DNA from: Terriglobia bacterium
Lineage (GTDB): Bacteria; Acidobacteriota; Terriglobia; Acidiferrales; UBA7541
Assembly (NCBI GenBank): GCA_020072785.1
Contig: JAIQGG010000002.1
Span: 1,532,697-1,596,696, forward strand
Reading direction: 5' to 3'
DNA: 64,000 nucleotides
Numbering within the stretch: the stretch's first letter is position 1; each line of letters begins with the position of its first letter. Under the pieces are notes generated by a model, which saw only the letters and a list, made by a program, of their open reading frames with translations, did not search any database and was not told where the DNA came from. This document shows positions 8,446 through 17,899 of this stretch, piece by piece. The position numbers were made by a program, and so were the translations under genes.

Positions 8446-9804
8446 ATGACCACCCATTCCCGCATCCTGGTTGTGGACGACGAAGCGGGCATCCGCGAAT
8501 CGCTCTCCTCGATCCTGCGCGACGAGGGCTATCTCGTCGAAGCCCTGCCGTCCGGCGAAGAGGCCTTGCTGCGCGCCTCCGCCGGCGACTTCGAAGTCGT
8601 GCTCCTGGACATCTGGCTGGCCGGAATGGACGGCCTGCAGACCCTCAGCCGCCTGCAGGCTCTGCCCCGCCCGCCCCTGGTGATCATCATCTCCGGCCAC
8701 GGCAACATCGAGACCGCCGTGCGCGCCACCAAGCTCGGGGCCTTTGACTTCGTCGAAAAGCCGCTCTCTCTGGAGAAGATCATCGTCCTGGTGCGCAACG
8801 CCGTGCAGCAGCGCCATCTTGCGGTGGAAAACCAGCTCTTGCGCGCGGAACTCGGCCAGCGCTACCGGGTCATCGGCGACAGCGTGCCCATGAAGGCGCT
8901 GCGCCAGCAGATCGCGGTTACCGCCCCCACCAACGGCCGCGTCCTCATCTACGGCGAAAGCGGCACCGGCAAAGAGCTCGTCGCCCGCGCCCTACACGCC
9001 GCCAGCCTGCGCAGCAACGGCCCGTTCGTGGAGATGAATTGCGCGGCCATTCCCGAAGAGCTGATCGAATCCGAGCTTTTCGGTCACGTCAAAGGCAGCT
9101 TCACCGGAGCCACCGAAGACAAGATCGGCAAATTCCAGAAGGCCGACGGCGGCACGCTCTTCCTCGACGAAGTCGGCGACATGAGCCTGCGCACCCAGTC
9201 CAAGGTCCTACGCGTCCTCGAGCAGCAGCGTTTCGAGCCCGTCGGCTCCAACCAGACCGTCACCGTGGACGTCCGGGTCATCGCCGCCACCAACAAGAAT
9301 CTCGAACAGGAGATCGCCCGTGGCGCCTTCCGCCAGGATCTCTTCTACCGCCTGAACGTCATTCCCTTCTTCGTGCCCCCGCTGCGCGAGCGCCAGGAGG
9401 ATATCCCCATCCTGGCCCGCTATTTCCTCGCCGAGTTCTGCGAGGCCTACGGCCGCCGCACCCGGGAGATCAGCGAAGCCGCCCTGGAGGTTCTCCTCCG
9501 CTATCCCTGGCCCGGCAACGTCCGCGAATTGCGCAATCTCGTCGAGCGCCTCGTGATCATGTGCCCGCAGCAGCGCATTGAGCCCCACCACCTTCCGCCC
9601 GAGCTCTTCCGCGGCGCTGCGGAAAGCCCGCAGCAGCCGTACGCCACGCTGCAGGAAGCGCGCAGCGCCTACGAGCGTGAATTCATTCTGCGCAAGCTCC
9701 AGGAGCACCGCTGGAACATGACTCAGACCGCCGCCTCCCTCGGCGTCGAACGCAGTCACCTCTACCGCAAAATGAAGTCCCTGGGCATCGCCGCTCCGGA
9801 CTAA
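8446..9804 (+). CDS. ntrX: NtrX-like sigma-54-dependent response regulator
   Basis: A 452-residue NtrC-family activator. The receiver domain (about 1-120) has the acidic pair VVDDE and the phosphoacceptor Asp in LLDIWLAGMDG. The AAA+ domain (about 140-375) has Walker A GESGTGKE, a sigma-54 contact loop GSFTGA (Ser in place of the common Ala) and FLDEVGDM. The C-terminal Fis-type HTH is MTQTAASLGVERSHLYRKMK. It should be phosphorylated by the NtrY-like kinase just upstream and activate sigma-54 promoters, none of which I could identify in the window. A small hairpin follows the stop codon. Confidence 0.94.
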   Translation: MTTHSRILVVDDEAGIRESLSSILRDEGYLVEALPSGEEALLRASAGDFEVVLLDIWLAGMDGLQTLSRLQALPRPPLVIIISGHGNIETAVRATKLGAFDFVEKPLSLEKIIVLVRNAVQQRHLAVENQLLRAELGQRYRVIGDSVPMKALRQQIAVTAPTNGRVLIYGESGTGKELVARALHAASLRSNGPFVEMNCAAIPEELIESELFGHVKGSFTGATEDKIGKFQKADGGTLFLDEVGDMSLRTQSKVLRVLEQQRFEPVGSNQTVTVDVRVIAATNKNLEQEIARGAFRQDLFYRLNVIPFFVPPLRERQEDIPILARYFLAEFCEAYGRRTREISEAALEVLLRYPWPGNVRELRNLVERLVIMCPQQRIEPHHLPPELFRGAAESPQQPYATLQEARSAYEREFILRKLQEHRWNMTQTAASLGVERSHLYRKMKSLGIAAPD

Positions 9805-9812
9805 AATCGCCA

Positions 9813-9834
9813 TCCGTCTTCTCCGCCAGACGGA
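9813..9834 (+). terminator. Weak hairpin after ntrX
   Basis: TCCGTCT (9813-9819) and AGACGGA (9828-9834) make a perfect 7-bp stem with an 8-base loop, 8 bases after the stop codon. There is no following T-run, so intrinsic termination is uncertain. Confidence 0.3.
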
Positions 9835-10097
9835 GTTGCGCGCATTTATCACTCCGGTGCATACATGCTTATTGGTTTGGCTCTCCTCCCGTAACGATTC
9901 TCCGGATGGCCGCGATTAAATGTCGCCGGAATTCCCGAAACGGTGTAGCCTTCCCGCAATTCGGTGCACGACCTGGACAGCTTGGAGTGAATCCGCGGTT
10001 CTCGCACGGGTGTTTTCGCCCCGCCGCGGCCCGACTCACTGGCACGTTGCGCCGTCTTGATTGGCCTCTCGGCTCGTACGGCGTGGCACGTCAATAT
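9835..10097. other. Intergenic stretch without recognisable gene
   Basis: About 260 bases between the hairpin behind ntrX and the ribosome binding site of the next gene. No ORF here resembles a protein family, and I saw no clear promoter hexamers or RNA structure. It presumably contains the promoter of the secreted-protein gene that follows. Confidence 0.4.
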
Positions 10098-10111
10098 AGA
10101 GGAGAACCGCT

Positions 10112-10723
10112 TTGAAAAAAATCCTGATTGCGCTGCTAGCCATCCTGGCAGCGGGGGTTCCGCCGGTGCGCGGACAGGCACAGATCAGCAGCACGGCCAA
10201 GCCATCGTTCCCGGAATCCAAGAGGCGCACATTTTTCCCCAAAAACTGGGTGCGGGGTTTCGTGGATTTCGGGATCGCGCCTTCGCACAATGAACCGGAC
10301 CTCGGCCGCTGCGCGTTTCCCCAGGCGCCGAACTCGGGCGGCGCTGGCACGCGCTGCACGGCCTACGCGCGCTACATGCTGAGCGGCTACCTGGAGTTCC
10401 AGCCGCTGGCCCGTACTCCGGCACGCCACATCTTCCTCTTCTTCGAACCCAAGATCTCTTTCGGCAACAATATCCCGCAACTCAGCTACTCCGCTTCGAT
10501 GGAGCCGATTGCCTATGACCGCTCCGTGGGTCTGGGATTCCAACTGCCGCGAAATTTCGAACTGCGCGTCACGCAGCACCAGGTCGATTACCTGGGCCGC
10601 TATAGCCACTATGTGGGTCCCTCGGATCTCGGCAAAAACGGCCCCTACGGCCTGTATACCACCTTCAGCGTGCGCTGGTCGTTCGGCGGGTATGGGCGCG
10701 CGGGCGCGCCGTCAGCATACTGA
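10112..10723 (+). CDS. Secreted protein of unknown function, TTG start
   Basis: A 203-residue protein with a Sec signal peptide (KKILIALLAILAAGVPPVRG, cleavage probably after GQA). I do not recognise a family. The mature part is rich in aromatic residues and alternating polar/hydrophobic stretches (ASMEPIAYDRSVGLGFQL, FELRVTQHQVDYLG, LYTTFSVRWSFGG), which suggests antiparallel beta strands, possibly a small outer-membrane barrel. Two cysteines (in GRC and TRC) could form a disulfide. The start is TTG at 10112, chosen because AGAGGAG lies 7-13 bases upstream and no ATG gives the signal peptide. A good terminator follows the stop. Confidence 0.75.
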   Translation: MKKILIALLAILAAGVPPVRGQAQISSTAKPSFPESKRRTFFPKNWVRGFVDFGIAPSHNEPDLGRCAFPQAPNSGGAGTRCTAYARYMLSGYLEFQPLARTPARHIFLFFEPKISFGNNIPQLSYSASMEPIAYDRSVGLGFQLPRNFELRVTQHQVDYLGRYSHYVGPSDLGKNGPYGLYTTFSVRWSFGGYGRAGAPSAY

Positions 10724-10743
10724 ACACTGCGGATCTTGAAGGC

Positions 10744-10771
10744 AGGCCGCCGCGAGACGCCGCGGCCTTTT
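10744..10771 (+). terminator. Rho-independent terminator
   Basis: AGGCCGC (10744-10750) pairs with GCGGCCT (10762-10768) over 7 bp, followed by TTTT. It sits between the stop of the secreted-protein gene and the convergent end of era. Confidence 0.7.
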
Positions 10772-11723
10772 ACTCTTCCTCGTCCTGCGCTTCGTTCTGA
10801 TCTTCGGTCAGGGCGTCGAGCTGCACGTGCCAGTCCAGATCCCGGACGCGTTGCGGGTGATCGCGCCAGCCGGGCACTACCTTCACGTGCGTTTCCAGAA
10901 AGATCTTTGTGTCCAGCAGCGCTTCCATCTCTTTGCGCGCTTCCGTGCCGATGCGCTTGAGCATCGCCCCCTTGCTCCCGATCAGGATCTTCTTCTGGGC
11001 GTCGCGCTCCACGTACAGCGTGGCGTAAATCCGCAGCAGCTTGGGGCTCTCTTCGAATTTCTCCACCACTACCGCCAGCGCGTGCGGCACCTCGTGATAC
11101 GTCAGGTCGATGGCCTTTTCGCGGATGATCTCCGCCGCCAGGAAGCGCTCCGGCTGGTCCGTCACCTGGTCTTCGGGAAAGTGCGCCGCGCCTTCCGGCA
11201 GGTGCTGGACGATTTCGTCAAGCAGTTCTTTGCAGCCCGTGCCCTTCAGCGCGGAGATCGGCACGATGGCCGCGAAATCGTACTCCTTCTGATAGGCGTC
11301 GATCAGCGGCAGCAGCTGCGTCTTCGGCAGGCGGTCCACCTTGTTCAGCGCCAGGATCGTAGTTCCCCCGAAAGTCTTCGCGCGCTGGAGCAAGTAGACG
11401 TCGGGTCCGGCGAACGGCCGGCTGGCATCCACCATCAGCAGCAGCACGTCAATTCCTTCCAGCGCCGCGGCCACTTCGCGCATCATCTGCCGGCCCAGCG
11501 CGCTGGCCGCCTTGTGCAGCCCCGGCGTGTCAATGAACACGATCTGCCCGCCAGGACGGTTCACGATGCCCTGGATGCGGTTGCGCGTGGTCTGCGGCTT
11601 GGACGTCACAATGGCAATCTTCTGCCCCACGAAGCGATTCAGCAGCGTGGATTTCCCCGCATTGGGCCGCCCGACGATGGCCACGAATCCGGAACGGAAC
11701 GCCTGCTTCGGCTCGGTTGTCAT
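10770..11723 (-). CDS. era: GTPase Era, 30S subunit assembly factor
   Basis: 317 residues, normal for Era. GTPase motifs are G1 GRPNAGKST, G3 DTPG and G4 NKVD. The C-terminal KH domain carries LIGSKGAMLKRIG, which binds the 3' end of 16S rRNA. Era checks 30S maturation and couples it to the cell cycle. It ends the minus-strand set ybeZ-ybeY-corC-era, a widespread arrangement in which YbeY and Era act together on 16S rRNA 3'-end processing. A 154-base gap separates it from corC, so it may also have its own promoter. The C-terminus has an acidic tail of about 10 residues. Confidence 0.97.
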   Translation of the reverse strand: MTTEPKQAFRSGFVAIVGRPNAGKSTLLNRFVGQKIAIVTSKPQTTRNRIQGIVNRPGGQIVFIDTPGLHKAASALGRQMMREVAAALEGIDVLLLMVDASRPFAGPDVYLLQRAKTFGGTTILALNKVDRLPKTQLLPLIDAYQKEYDFAAIVPISALKGTGCKELLDEIVQHLPEGAAHFPEDQVTDQPERFLAAEIIREKAIDLTYHEVPHALAVVVEKFEESPKLLRIYATLYVERDAQKKILIGSKGAMLKRIGTEARKEMEALLDTKIFLETHVKVVPGWRDHPQRVRDLDWHVQLDALTEDQNEAQDEEE

Positions 11724-11877
11724 TACTCTCCTGATTGGATGTGCGGCTGCCGGAAATCGCCGCGGGAACGAAGAGACGCACCCGCAGCTGCGCTGTCAGT
11801 GTAGCAGGAACTGGCGTGTGCCAAGCGGGTGCGGCCTGCGAACGCAGATGGCGGCGTGTTTCCCTGCCCGGCACTTC

Positions 11878-13179
11878 TCAGACCTGCGCAACCTTCGGCA
11901 TGCGCTCCTCGGCCAGCTTGCGAATGCGCACGCGCAGCACCTTGCGCTGGTTGGCCTCCAGCACTTCGAAGCGGTATCCTTCGAGATCGATCTGGTCGTT
12001 GGGCGAAGGCACGCGGCCCAGCAGGTGGCTGAGCAGCCCGGCGATGGTCGTCACTGTCTCGTCCGCATCCTTGCCGAACTGAATCCCCAGCAGTTCCTCG
12101 ATATTGGAGATGGCCACGCTGCCCCGCACCACGAACGCGCCGTCCGCCTCGCGCAGCACGTCCGCCCGGGGCTGCCGGCCTTCCCCGCCCATTTCCCCGA
12201 CGATCTCCTCGACCAGGTCCTCGACCGTGGCGATGCCTGCCACCGAGCCGTGTTCGTCGATCACCACCGCCATCTGCTGGTCCTTCTGGCGCATTTCCTT
12301 GAGCAACTCGGAGCCGCTCTTGGTCTCCGGCACCAGCAGCACCGGCCGCGTCAACTCGCGTACCCGCCGCCGCGACAGTTCGTTCTCCGGCACCTGCAGG
12401 AGATCCTGCGCGAAGACCGTGCCGAAAATATCGTCCAGAGAGGTCTCAAACACCGGCATCCGCGAAAAACGCGTCTCCACGAAGCGCCGCCGCAGCTCGC
12501 CGAGCGTGGCTCCGGCGGAAATGGCCAGAATGTCCGGGCGCGGCGTCATCACCTCGCGCACCCGCTTGTCGCTGAACTCCACCACCTGCTCGATCAGTTC
12601 CGCCTGGCCACGCTCCAGGATGCCCTCCTCCTCTGCCGCTTCCACCAGCGCCTCGATCGCCTCGCTGTCCCCGCGCTTGGCTTCCACGCCTCCCGGCTCC
12701 TGCTCGGAAATGCGCGCCAGCGATTCCGCCCCGTCCAGAAAGACGCGCACCGGCCACACCAGCCAGATGCACGCGCGCACAAACGGCAGCAGCGGAAGGA
12801 GCCAGCGCCCCGTCGTCCGGTAGAGGAGCATGTCCGGCAAAAAATGCATCCCAACCACAACTTCCAGCCCCAGAAAAACGCAGAACTGCAGCAGCGCCTC
12901 CCAGGTTCCGGGCACGAAGTACACCAGCCCGCGCGTCGTTTCCACGATCAGCAGCGCTAGCCAGAAATGGCCGAGCAGCCGGAAGGTGCGCGCGGCGTGT
13001 CGCCGCTCCATGCGCAGCCGCGGCTCGATCTCCGCTTCGAAGATTTCCAGGTGCTCGTGAACACGGCCCGTGGTCATGCGTCCGAGCTCGCGATAGAGAA
13101 TCGCCAGGTAGGAAAAGACAGGCAGCCCCGCGGCCAGCAGGGCGATGCTCAGGGCAAACAACCAGGATTCCGTAATCAC
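11878..13179 (-). CDS. CorC/HlyC-family CBS-domain membrane protein
   Basis: 433 residues. The N-terminal ~150 residues hold about four hydrophobic helices; two CBS domains follow (about 195-320, including REVMTPRPDILAI and VVIDEHGSVAGIATVEDLVE), then a CorC_HlyC domain (about 340-425). This is the layout of the CNNM/CorC family, linked to magnesium and cobalt efflux in some members; the ion is not predictable here. Older databases call it a hemolysin, which is misleading. The start overlaps the ybeY stop by 4 bases. Confidence 0.88.
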   Translation of the reverse strand: MITESWLFALSIALLAAGLPVFSYLAILYRELGRMTTGRVHEHLEIFEAEIEPRLRMERRHAARTFRLLGHFWLALLIVETTRGLVYFVPGTWEALLQFCVFLGLEVVVGMHFLPDMLLYRTTGRWLLPLLPFVRACIWLVWPVRVFLDGAESLARISEQEPGGVEAKRGDSEAIEALVEAAEEEGILERGQAELIEQVVEFSDKRVREVMTPRPDILAISAGATLGELRRRFVETRFSRMPVFETSLDDIFGTVFAQDLLQVPENELSRRRVRELTRPVLLVPETKSGSELLKEMRQKDQQMAVVIDEHGSVAGIATVEDLVEEIVGEMGGEGRQPRADVLREADGAFVVRGSVAISNIEELLGIQFGKDADETVTTIAGLLSHLLGRVPSPNDQIDLEGYRFEVLEANQRKVLRVRIRKLAEERMPKVAQV

Positions 13180-13625
13180 GCCAGCCTCAATCGCCGCCGC
13201 AGCTTCGCTTCCGCCCGGTCCATCTGTCCGCGGTCGGTCTCGTGGTCATAGCCGAGCAGGTGCAGCACCCCGTGCAGGATCAGGATGCGCAATTCCGCCG
13301 GAAACGTCCGGCCAAAGCGCGCGGCATTGCGCCTTGCCGTGGCCGCGGAAATCGCGATGTCCCCGAGATAAGCGGTCGCGGCGCCTGCCGCCGCTTTGCG
13401 GCGCAGCGCCATCGGCTTCTTGCGCGCTTCCGCCGGAAAAGACAGCACGTCCGTGGGTCCCTGTTTCCCGCGGTAGGACTCGTTCATGCGGGCGATCTCC
13501 GCTTCGCTCACGATGCACACCGTCACGCTGGATTCCGCCAAACCCAGCTCGCTCGCGACGCGCCGGAGAAACTCTTCGAGTGGCCGGCGCGCGATGCGCA
13601 CCGACCGCTGGCGGTTCAGGATCAT
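13176..13625 (-). CDS. ybeY: rRNA maturation endoribonuclease YbeY
   Basis: 149 residues. The zinc site motif H-x3-H-x5-H is present as [11 protein letters not shown] near residue 115. YbeY is a metal-dependent endoribonuclease required for 16S rRNA 3'-end maturation and ribosome quality control. It overlaps ybeZ at its start and corC at its end by 4 bases each, indicating translational coupling. The conserved segment TDVLSFP precedes the metal site. Confidence 0.96.
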   Translation of the reverse strand: MILNRQRSVRIARRPLEEFLRRVASELGLAESSVTVCIVSEAEIARMNESYRGKQGPTDVLSFPAEARKKPMALRRKAAAGAATAYLGDIAISAATARRNAARFGRTFPAELRILILHGVLHLLGYDHETDRGQMDRAEAKLRRRLRLA

Positions 13626-14638
13626 CCTTGCGATTCTTCTTTTTTGCCGGCTGCGTCCGCCTTGCCATTCTCGGAGGGGTTGCTGCGCGCGCCCGGCGGC
13701 ACCTCGTACTCCTCATAGGCGCGGATGATCTGCTGCACCAGGTTGTGGCGCACCACGTCCTTCTCGCTGAACTGCACCACCGCGATGCCCTCGATCTTGC
13801 CGCAGATCTCGATCGCCTCCACCAGCCCGGAGCGCTTCCCGGCCGGCAAATCGATCTGCGTGATGTCCCCGGTGATGACCGCCTTGGAATTGAAGCCCAG
13901 CCGCGTCAGGAACATTTTCATCTGCTCGCTGGTGGTGTTCTGCGCCTCGTCGAGGATCACGAAAGAGTCGTTCAGCGTGCGCCCGCGCATGAACGCCAGC
14001 GGCGCCACCTCGATAATCCCTTTTTCCAGGAAGCGCTCCAGTTTGTCCGCGTCCAGCATGTCGTAGAGCGCGTCGTACAGCGGCCGCATGTACGGATCGA
14101 TCTTCTGCTGCAGCGTGCCGGGGAGGAAACCCAGCCGCTCCCCCGCTTCCACCGCCGGCCGCGCCAGGATGATGCGGTTAAGCTGCTTGGTCAGCAGCGC
14201 GGAGACGGCCATGGCCACGGCCAGATACGTCTTCCCGGTGCCTCCCGGGCCGATGCCGAAAGTCATGTCGTGCCGCTCGATCGCTTCCATGTACAGCCGC
14301 TGGTTGGCGCCTTTGGGGTGCACGCTTTTCTTCCCGAAAGCCCGCGCGTAGCCCGGTTCCAGCGCCGTCCGCGGCGCCACGTGCAGGTCCTGGGTGGCCA
14401 CGCGGATCAGCGACTTCACTTCGCTGGCCGTGAGCGTGCGTCCGCCCCGCGAAAGATGGTTGTACTCCTCCAGGATGCGCGCCGCGCGCTCCACCTGCGC
14501 GCGCTGCCCCTCGATGGTCAGGTCGCGGTCCTGTAGGTTGATCTGCACGTCCAGCGAGGATTCGAGCAGGCGCAGATTTTCGTCCAGCGTTCCGAAGAGC
14601 GGCTCGATTTTCCCGGAAATGTGCACGGTGCGTCGCAT
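13622..14638 (-). CDS. ybeZ: PhoH-like ATPase YbeZ
   Basis: 338 residues, PhoH family P-loop ATPase. Walker A is [11 protein letters not shown] near residue 140, with [11 protein letters not shown] as the Walker B/DEAQ region. An N-terminal ~100-residue RNA-binding-like region precedes the ATPase core. YbeZ partners with YbeY in rRNA metabolism; the gene order ybeZ-ybeY is conserved. It is the first gene of this minus-strand operon, diverging from the CapA-family gene. The C-terminal 25 residues are low-complexity Lys/Glu/Ser. Confidence 0.94.
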   Translation of the reverse strand: MRRTVHISGKIEPLFGTLDENLRLLESSLDVQINLQDRDLTIEGQRAQVERAARILEEYNHLSRGGRTLTASEVKSLIRVATQDLHVAPRTALEPGYARAFGKKSVHPKGANQRLYMEAIERHDMTFGIGPGGTGKTYLAVAMAVSALLTKQLNRIILARPAVEAGERLGFLPGTLQQKIDPYMRPLYDALYDMLDADKLERFLEKGIIEVAPLAFMRGRTLNDSFVILDEAQNTTSEQMKMFLTRLGFNSKAVITGDITQIDLPAGKRSGLVEAIEICGKIEGIAVVQFSEKDVVRHNLVQQIIRAYEEYEVPPGARSNPSENGKADAAGKKEESQG

Positions 14639-14836
14639 CCAATTGCTGGGTTTACCGATGGGGGCTGGTGCGCTGATGGGTGATTCCTCCTCGGCAAGGA
14701 GAAACTACAGCGAGCCTATCCCACCCCCGCCCGCGGGTCAAGTTACACACTCATTACACCGGGTCCTGGAACGCGCACCTTGCATGTATACTTTTCTTGT
14801 AGTGCAACCGGAAGGGAGATCCCGCTTCAGGGTCGT

Positions 14837-16228
14837 ATGCATCCGAACGCCGTTCGCGATCTGTTCCCTCGGAGCAGAAAAACTCTTGCCGGTGTCGCCG
14901 TGACGCTGTTCACGGTTCTGCTCGCTTTTTCCCTCCTCAAGTGGTGCTCGGGCCCCGCAACGGCCCAGGCCGCGGCTCGCGTCTCTTACCCCCGCGAACT
15001 CAGCCGCATCACCTTTGCCGCCGCCGGCGATGTCATTCCCCACCAGGCGGTGGCGCAATCCGCCGCGGCGCAGAGCCTGGCCGCAGCCCCCGCCCCGCCA
15101 GCCACCACCGGCAATGATGCCGGCTGGGACGTGCTATTCGCTGCGGTGGCCGATGTCTTCCGCCAAGCCGATTTCGGCTTCGTCAATCTGGAAACTCCCG
15201 TGGCGCCGAAACATAGCCGCGGATCGAAACCCTTCCAATTCGATGCTCCCATCGCCCTCTTGCAGGCGCTCAAGTTCAGCGGCATCAAGATCGTTTCCTT
15301 TGCCAACAATCACGTCTTCGATCAAGGCCATATCGGCTTTGCCGAATCTCTCGACCATCTGCGCGAACAGGATCTTCTCTTCACGGGCGCCGGGGCCACC
15401 GCGGAAGCCGCCTGGAAGCCCGTCGTCCTCGAAAAAAATGGCATCAAAGTCGGCTGGCTGGGAATGACCCGCTGGCTGAATGGCAGCCACAATCCGGAAA
15501 AAGATGGCGATCCTCACGTTGCGTTCTTCCCTTACCCCGGCGAGGCCAACGGGGCTCCGGGGCTGACGGAAGCCCAGGTGCTGGAAGCCGTCAAAGCGGC
15601 GCGCGCGCAATGCGATTTTCTGCTGATATCGATTCACTGGGGGGTGGAATACGCCACCGCGCCGCGCAACGACGATGTCGAGATGGCGCACAAGATGCTC
15701 GAAGCCGGCGCCGGCGCCGTGCTCGGCCATCACCCCCACGTCCTGCAGCCCATCGAAACCTATTTAACGCAGGACCAGCGCCATACCGTCATTTTCTATT
15801 CCTTGGGGAATTTTCTATCCAACCAGTCGCGCAACTACGTCCAGGGCCTGACCCCCGAAAAGGCCGGTGAGCAACGCGACTCCCTCATCGTCCGCTTCTC
15901 GGTCATCAAGAAAGATTACGGCCCCGCGGGCATCCGCGTCGAGCTGGGTGACATGGGCATTCTGCCGGTCTGGACGGAGAACAATCACCTGCTGGCCCGC
16001 GCCGGGCACGACAAGACCCTGCTCATCCGTCCGGTGCTCATGGACCGCGAAATCCCCAGGCTCCAGGCGCGTTTCGACGAACTGGACCATCTCGGTTCCC
16101 AGCTAACCGCCGCGCAAAAGCAGGAACTGGTCGAGGTCTCCCGCCAGCTGCAACTCCTGAAGCGCCGCCGCGAATTGCTTCTCGCCCGCACCGGCGACGA
16201 CTACCTTGTCGCCCCGCCGAATCCCTAG
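14837..16228 (+). CDS. CapA-family metallophosphatase-like envelope protein
   Basis: About 463 residues from ATG 14837 (AGGG four bases upstream). An upstream in-frame ATG at 14780 exists, but a TATACT -10-like box (14787-14792) overlaps that extension, favouring the later start. A single hydrophobic helix (VAVTLFTVLLAFSLL) near residues 17-36 is a signal anchor. The rest is the PGA_cap domain: AAAGDVIPH, FVNLETPVAP, FANNHVFDQG, SIHWGVEY and HHPHVLQP, conserved metal-site positions of the metallophosphoesterase-like CapA fold. CapA proteins take part in poly-gamma-glutamate capsule export in some bacteria, but no capB/capC homologue is nearby, so the substrate is unknown. Confidence 0.88.
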   Translation: MHPNAVRDLFPRSRKTLAGVAVTLFTVLLAFSLLKWCSGPATAQAAARVSYPRELSRITFAAAGDVIPHQAVAQSAAAQSLAAAPAPPATTGNDAGWDVLFAAVADVFRQADFGFVNLETPVAPKHSRGSKPFQFDAPIALLQALKFSGIKIVSFANNHVFDQGHIGFAESLDHLREQDLLFTGAGATAEAAWKPVVLEKNGIKVGWLGMTRWLNGSHNPEKDGDPHVAFFPYPGEANGAPGLTEAQVLEAVKAARAQCDFLLISIHWGVEYATAPRNDDVEMAHKMLEAGAGAVLGHHPHVLQPIETYLTQDQRHTVIFYSLGNFLSNQSRNYVQGLTPEKAGEQRDSLIVRFSVIKKDYGPAGIRVELGDMGILPVWTENNHLLARAGHDKTLLIRPVLMDREIPRLQARFDELDHLGSQLTAAQKQELVEVSRQLQLLKRRRELLLARTGDDYLVAPPNP

Positions 16229-16253
16229 CCAATCGCTGTCTTTATGGAGAATC

Positions 16254-17843
16254 TCAATCTGCCGGGACGGCGCGGGACTGCGCCCAGATGCGCAGCGACT
16301 GGATCTCCTCCGCGCGGGTGACGCTCAGCGGCTGCGTTCCATGCAGCTCCGCGAGGAGAATCGGCGTGGAGAGCTGCGCCTTCTGCCCAAAGGCGGTGTA
16401 CAGCCCGGCGACGATGGATTGCTCGATTTCCGCGCCGGAAAAGCCTTCGCTGGCCGCCGCGAGCTTCGCCAGATCGAAGGCCGCGGCATCGCGCCCGCGT
16501 TTTTTCAGATGCAAGGAGAAGAGCGCTTCGCGCGAGGGCTCGCTGGGCAAATCCACGAAGAAAATCTCGTCGAAGCGCCCCTTGCGCAGCATCTCCGGCG
16601 GCAGCGACGAAATATTGTTCGACGTGGCCGCGAGAAACACGCCGCCTTCGCGGTCCTGCATCCAGGTGAGCATGGTGGCCAGCAGGCGCTGCGAGAGCCC
16701 GCCATCGGTTTCCGCGCCCCCGCTGGCCGACGCAAAGGCCTTCTCGATCTCGTCGATCCACAGCACCATGGGCGCGAGCTTCTGCGCCAGCTCCAGCGTC
16801 TTGCGCAGGCGCCGTTCCGATTCTCCGATGTATTTGTCGTAGAGCGAGCCGGCATCCAGCCGCGCCAGATCGTAGCCCCACTCCCCGGCAATGGCCCGTG
16901 CCGCGAGGCTCTTCCCGCAGCCCTGCACTCCCGTAATTAGCACGCCCTTGGGCGGCTCCAGCCCGAACGCCCGGCCCTCCGCCGTCAGCGCGCTCTGCCG
17001 CTTGCGCACCCACTCGCGCAGATGCCCCAGCCCCGCCACATCGCCGAACGAAGTATCCCGCCGCACCGTCTCCAGCAGGCCATCCTGGCGCAGCATGCTT
17101 CCCTTCGCCTCCGCAACGTCCGCCACGAGCCCCGCATCGGCCTTCCCTCGTGCCAGCAGGCATTTGCGCAGCAAGCGCAGCGCCTCCTCGCGCGGCAGCC
17201 CCACCAGATTCCGCGCCAGTTGCATCTGCGCCGCAGCATCCAGCAGCACCGCCAGGTGCTGCTCCCGCGCAGCCTCCGCCAGCACATCCTTCACTGCGGG
17301 TAGCAGATCCTCCGCATCCGGCAGCTCCAGGCGATACGGCGCGGCAACTCCCGACAGCTCTTCCGGCAGGTGCACCGACGCCCCGGAGAGCACGATCGAG
17401 CGCCGCACGGTGCGGAAACCCTCGGCCAACTCGCGCAGCCTCCGGCAGATGCGGTCCTGCTCGCAGTAACGCGCAAAATCTTTCAGCAGAAACAGCGCGT
17501 CGCCCTTCACCTGGGCGATATTGGCCAGCGCCTGCTCGGGCGGGTCGGAGTTGTAAAGCGGCTGGCCGCCTTTGCGCGCCAGCCCGGTGGTCACGCTCCA
17601 GACGAAGAAGCTCACGCCCAGCTCGCTGGCCACTTCGGCCAGCAGCTCTTCGACGCGCTCCTCTTCTCCCGTTTCAATGGTGATCAGCGCATGGTGGGAA
17701 TTGACCAGCAGCCGCAGTTCGTCCTTCTTGTCTGGCTTGCCGGGCGCGCCCGCAGCCCCCGCCGGAACATTCACCCGTGCACCTCCCGGGGCGCCTGCCT
17801 GCCGCCCCGCTTGCGGCGGGGTTACTGGAGTCTGGTTTGACAA
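16254..17843 (-). CDS. Ycf46-like AAA ATPase
   Basis: 529 residues. An Ala/Pro/Gly-rich N-terminal ~40 residues precede a degenerate region and a C-terminal AAA domain. Walker A is GVQGCGKS, Walker B is MVLWIDEIEKAF, followed by sensor/arginine-finger segments (LAATSNNISSLPPEMLRKGR). The overall layout, with a damaged first nucleotide-binding region and an intact second one, is that of the Ycf46 group first known from algal plastids and cyanobacteria. The partner and substrate are not known from the sequence. It is transcribed away from rpsT, and the rpsT -35 box overlaps its first codons. Confidence 0.82.
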   Translation of the reverse strand: MSNQTPVTPPQAGRQAGAPGGARVNVPAGAAGAPGKPDKKDELRLLVNSHHALITIETGEEERVEELLAEVASELGVSFFVWSVTTGLARKGGQPLYNSDPPEQALANIAQVKGDALFLLKDFARYCEQDRICRRLRELAEGFRTVRRSIVLSGASVHLPEELSGVAAPYRLELPDAEDLLPAVKDVLAEAAREQHLAVLLDAAAQMQLARNLVGLPREEALRLLRKCLLARGKADAGLVADVAEAKGSMLRQDGLLETVRRDTSFGDVAGLGHLREWVRKRQSALTAEGRAFGLEPPKGVLITGVQGCGKSLAARAIAGEWGYDLARLDAGSLYDKYIGESERRLRKTLELAQKLAPMVLWIDEIEKAFASASGGAETDGGLSQRLLATMLTWMQDREGGVFLAATSNNISSLPPEMLRKGRFDEIFFVDLPSEPSREALFSLHLKKRGRDAAAFDLAKLAAASEGFSGAEIEQSIVAGLYTAFGQKAQLSTPILLAELHGTQPLSVTRAEEIQSLRIWAQSRAVPAD

Positions 17844-17865
17844 AGCGAAACGCCTCGGCTACTGT
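17837..17865 (+). promoter_or_regulatory. Sigma-70 promoter of rpsT
   Basis: A perfect -35 TTGACA (17837-17842), 17-base spacer and TACTGT (17860-17865). Transcription would start near 17872, giving a leader of about 28 bases before rpsT. Confidence 0.75.
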
Positions 17866-17899
17866 TAGAAATTCGGTTCAACGCAAAAAGGAGCATGGA

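Noticed and set aside
14780-14836. Upstream ATG for the CapA-family gene
   Set aside because: A -10-like box overlaps it; the later ATG has a better ribosome binding site and keeps a normal signal anchor.
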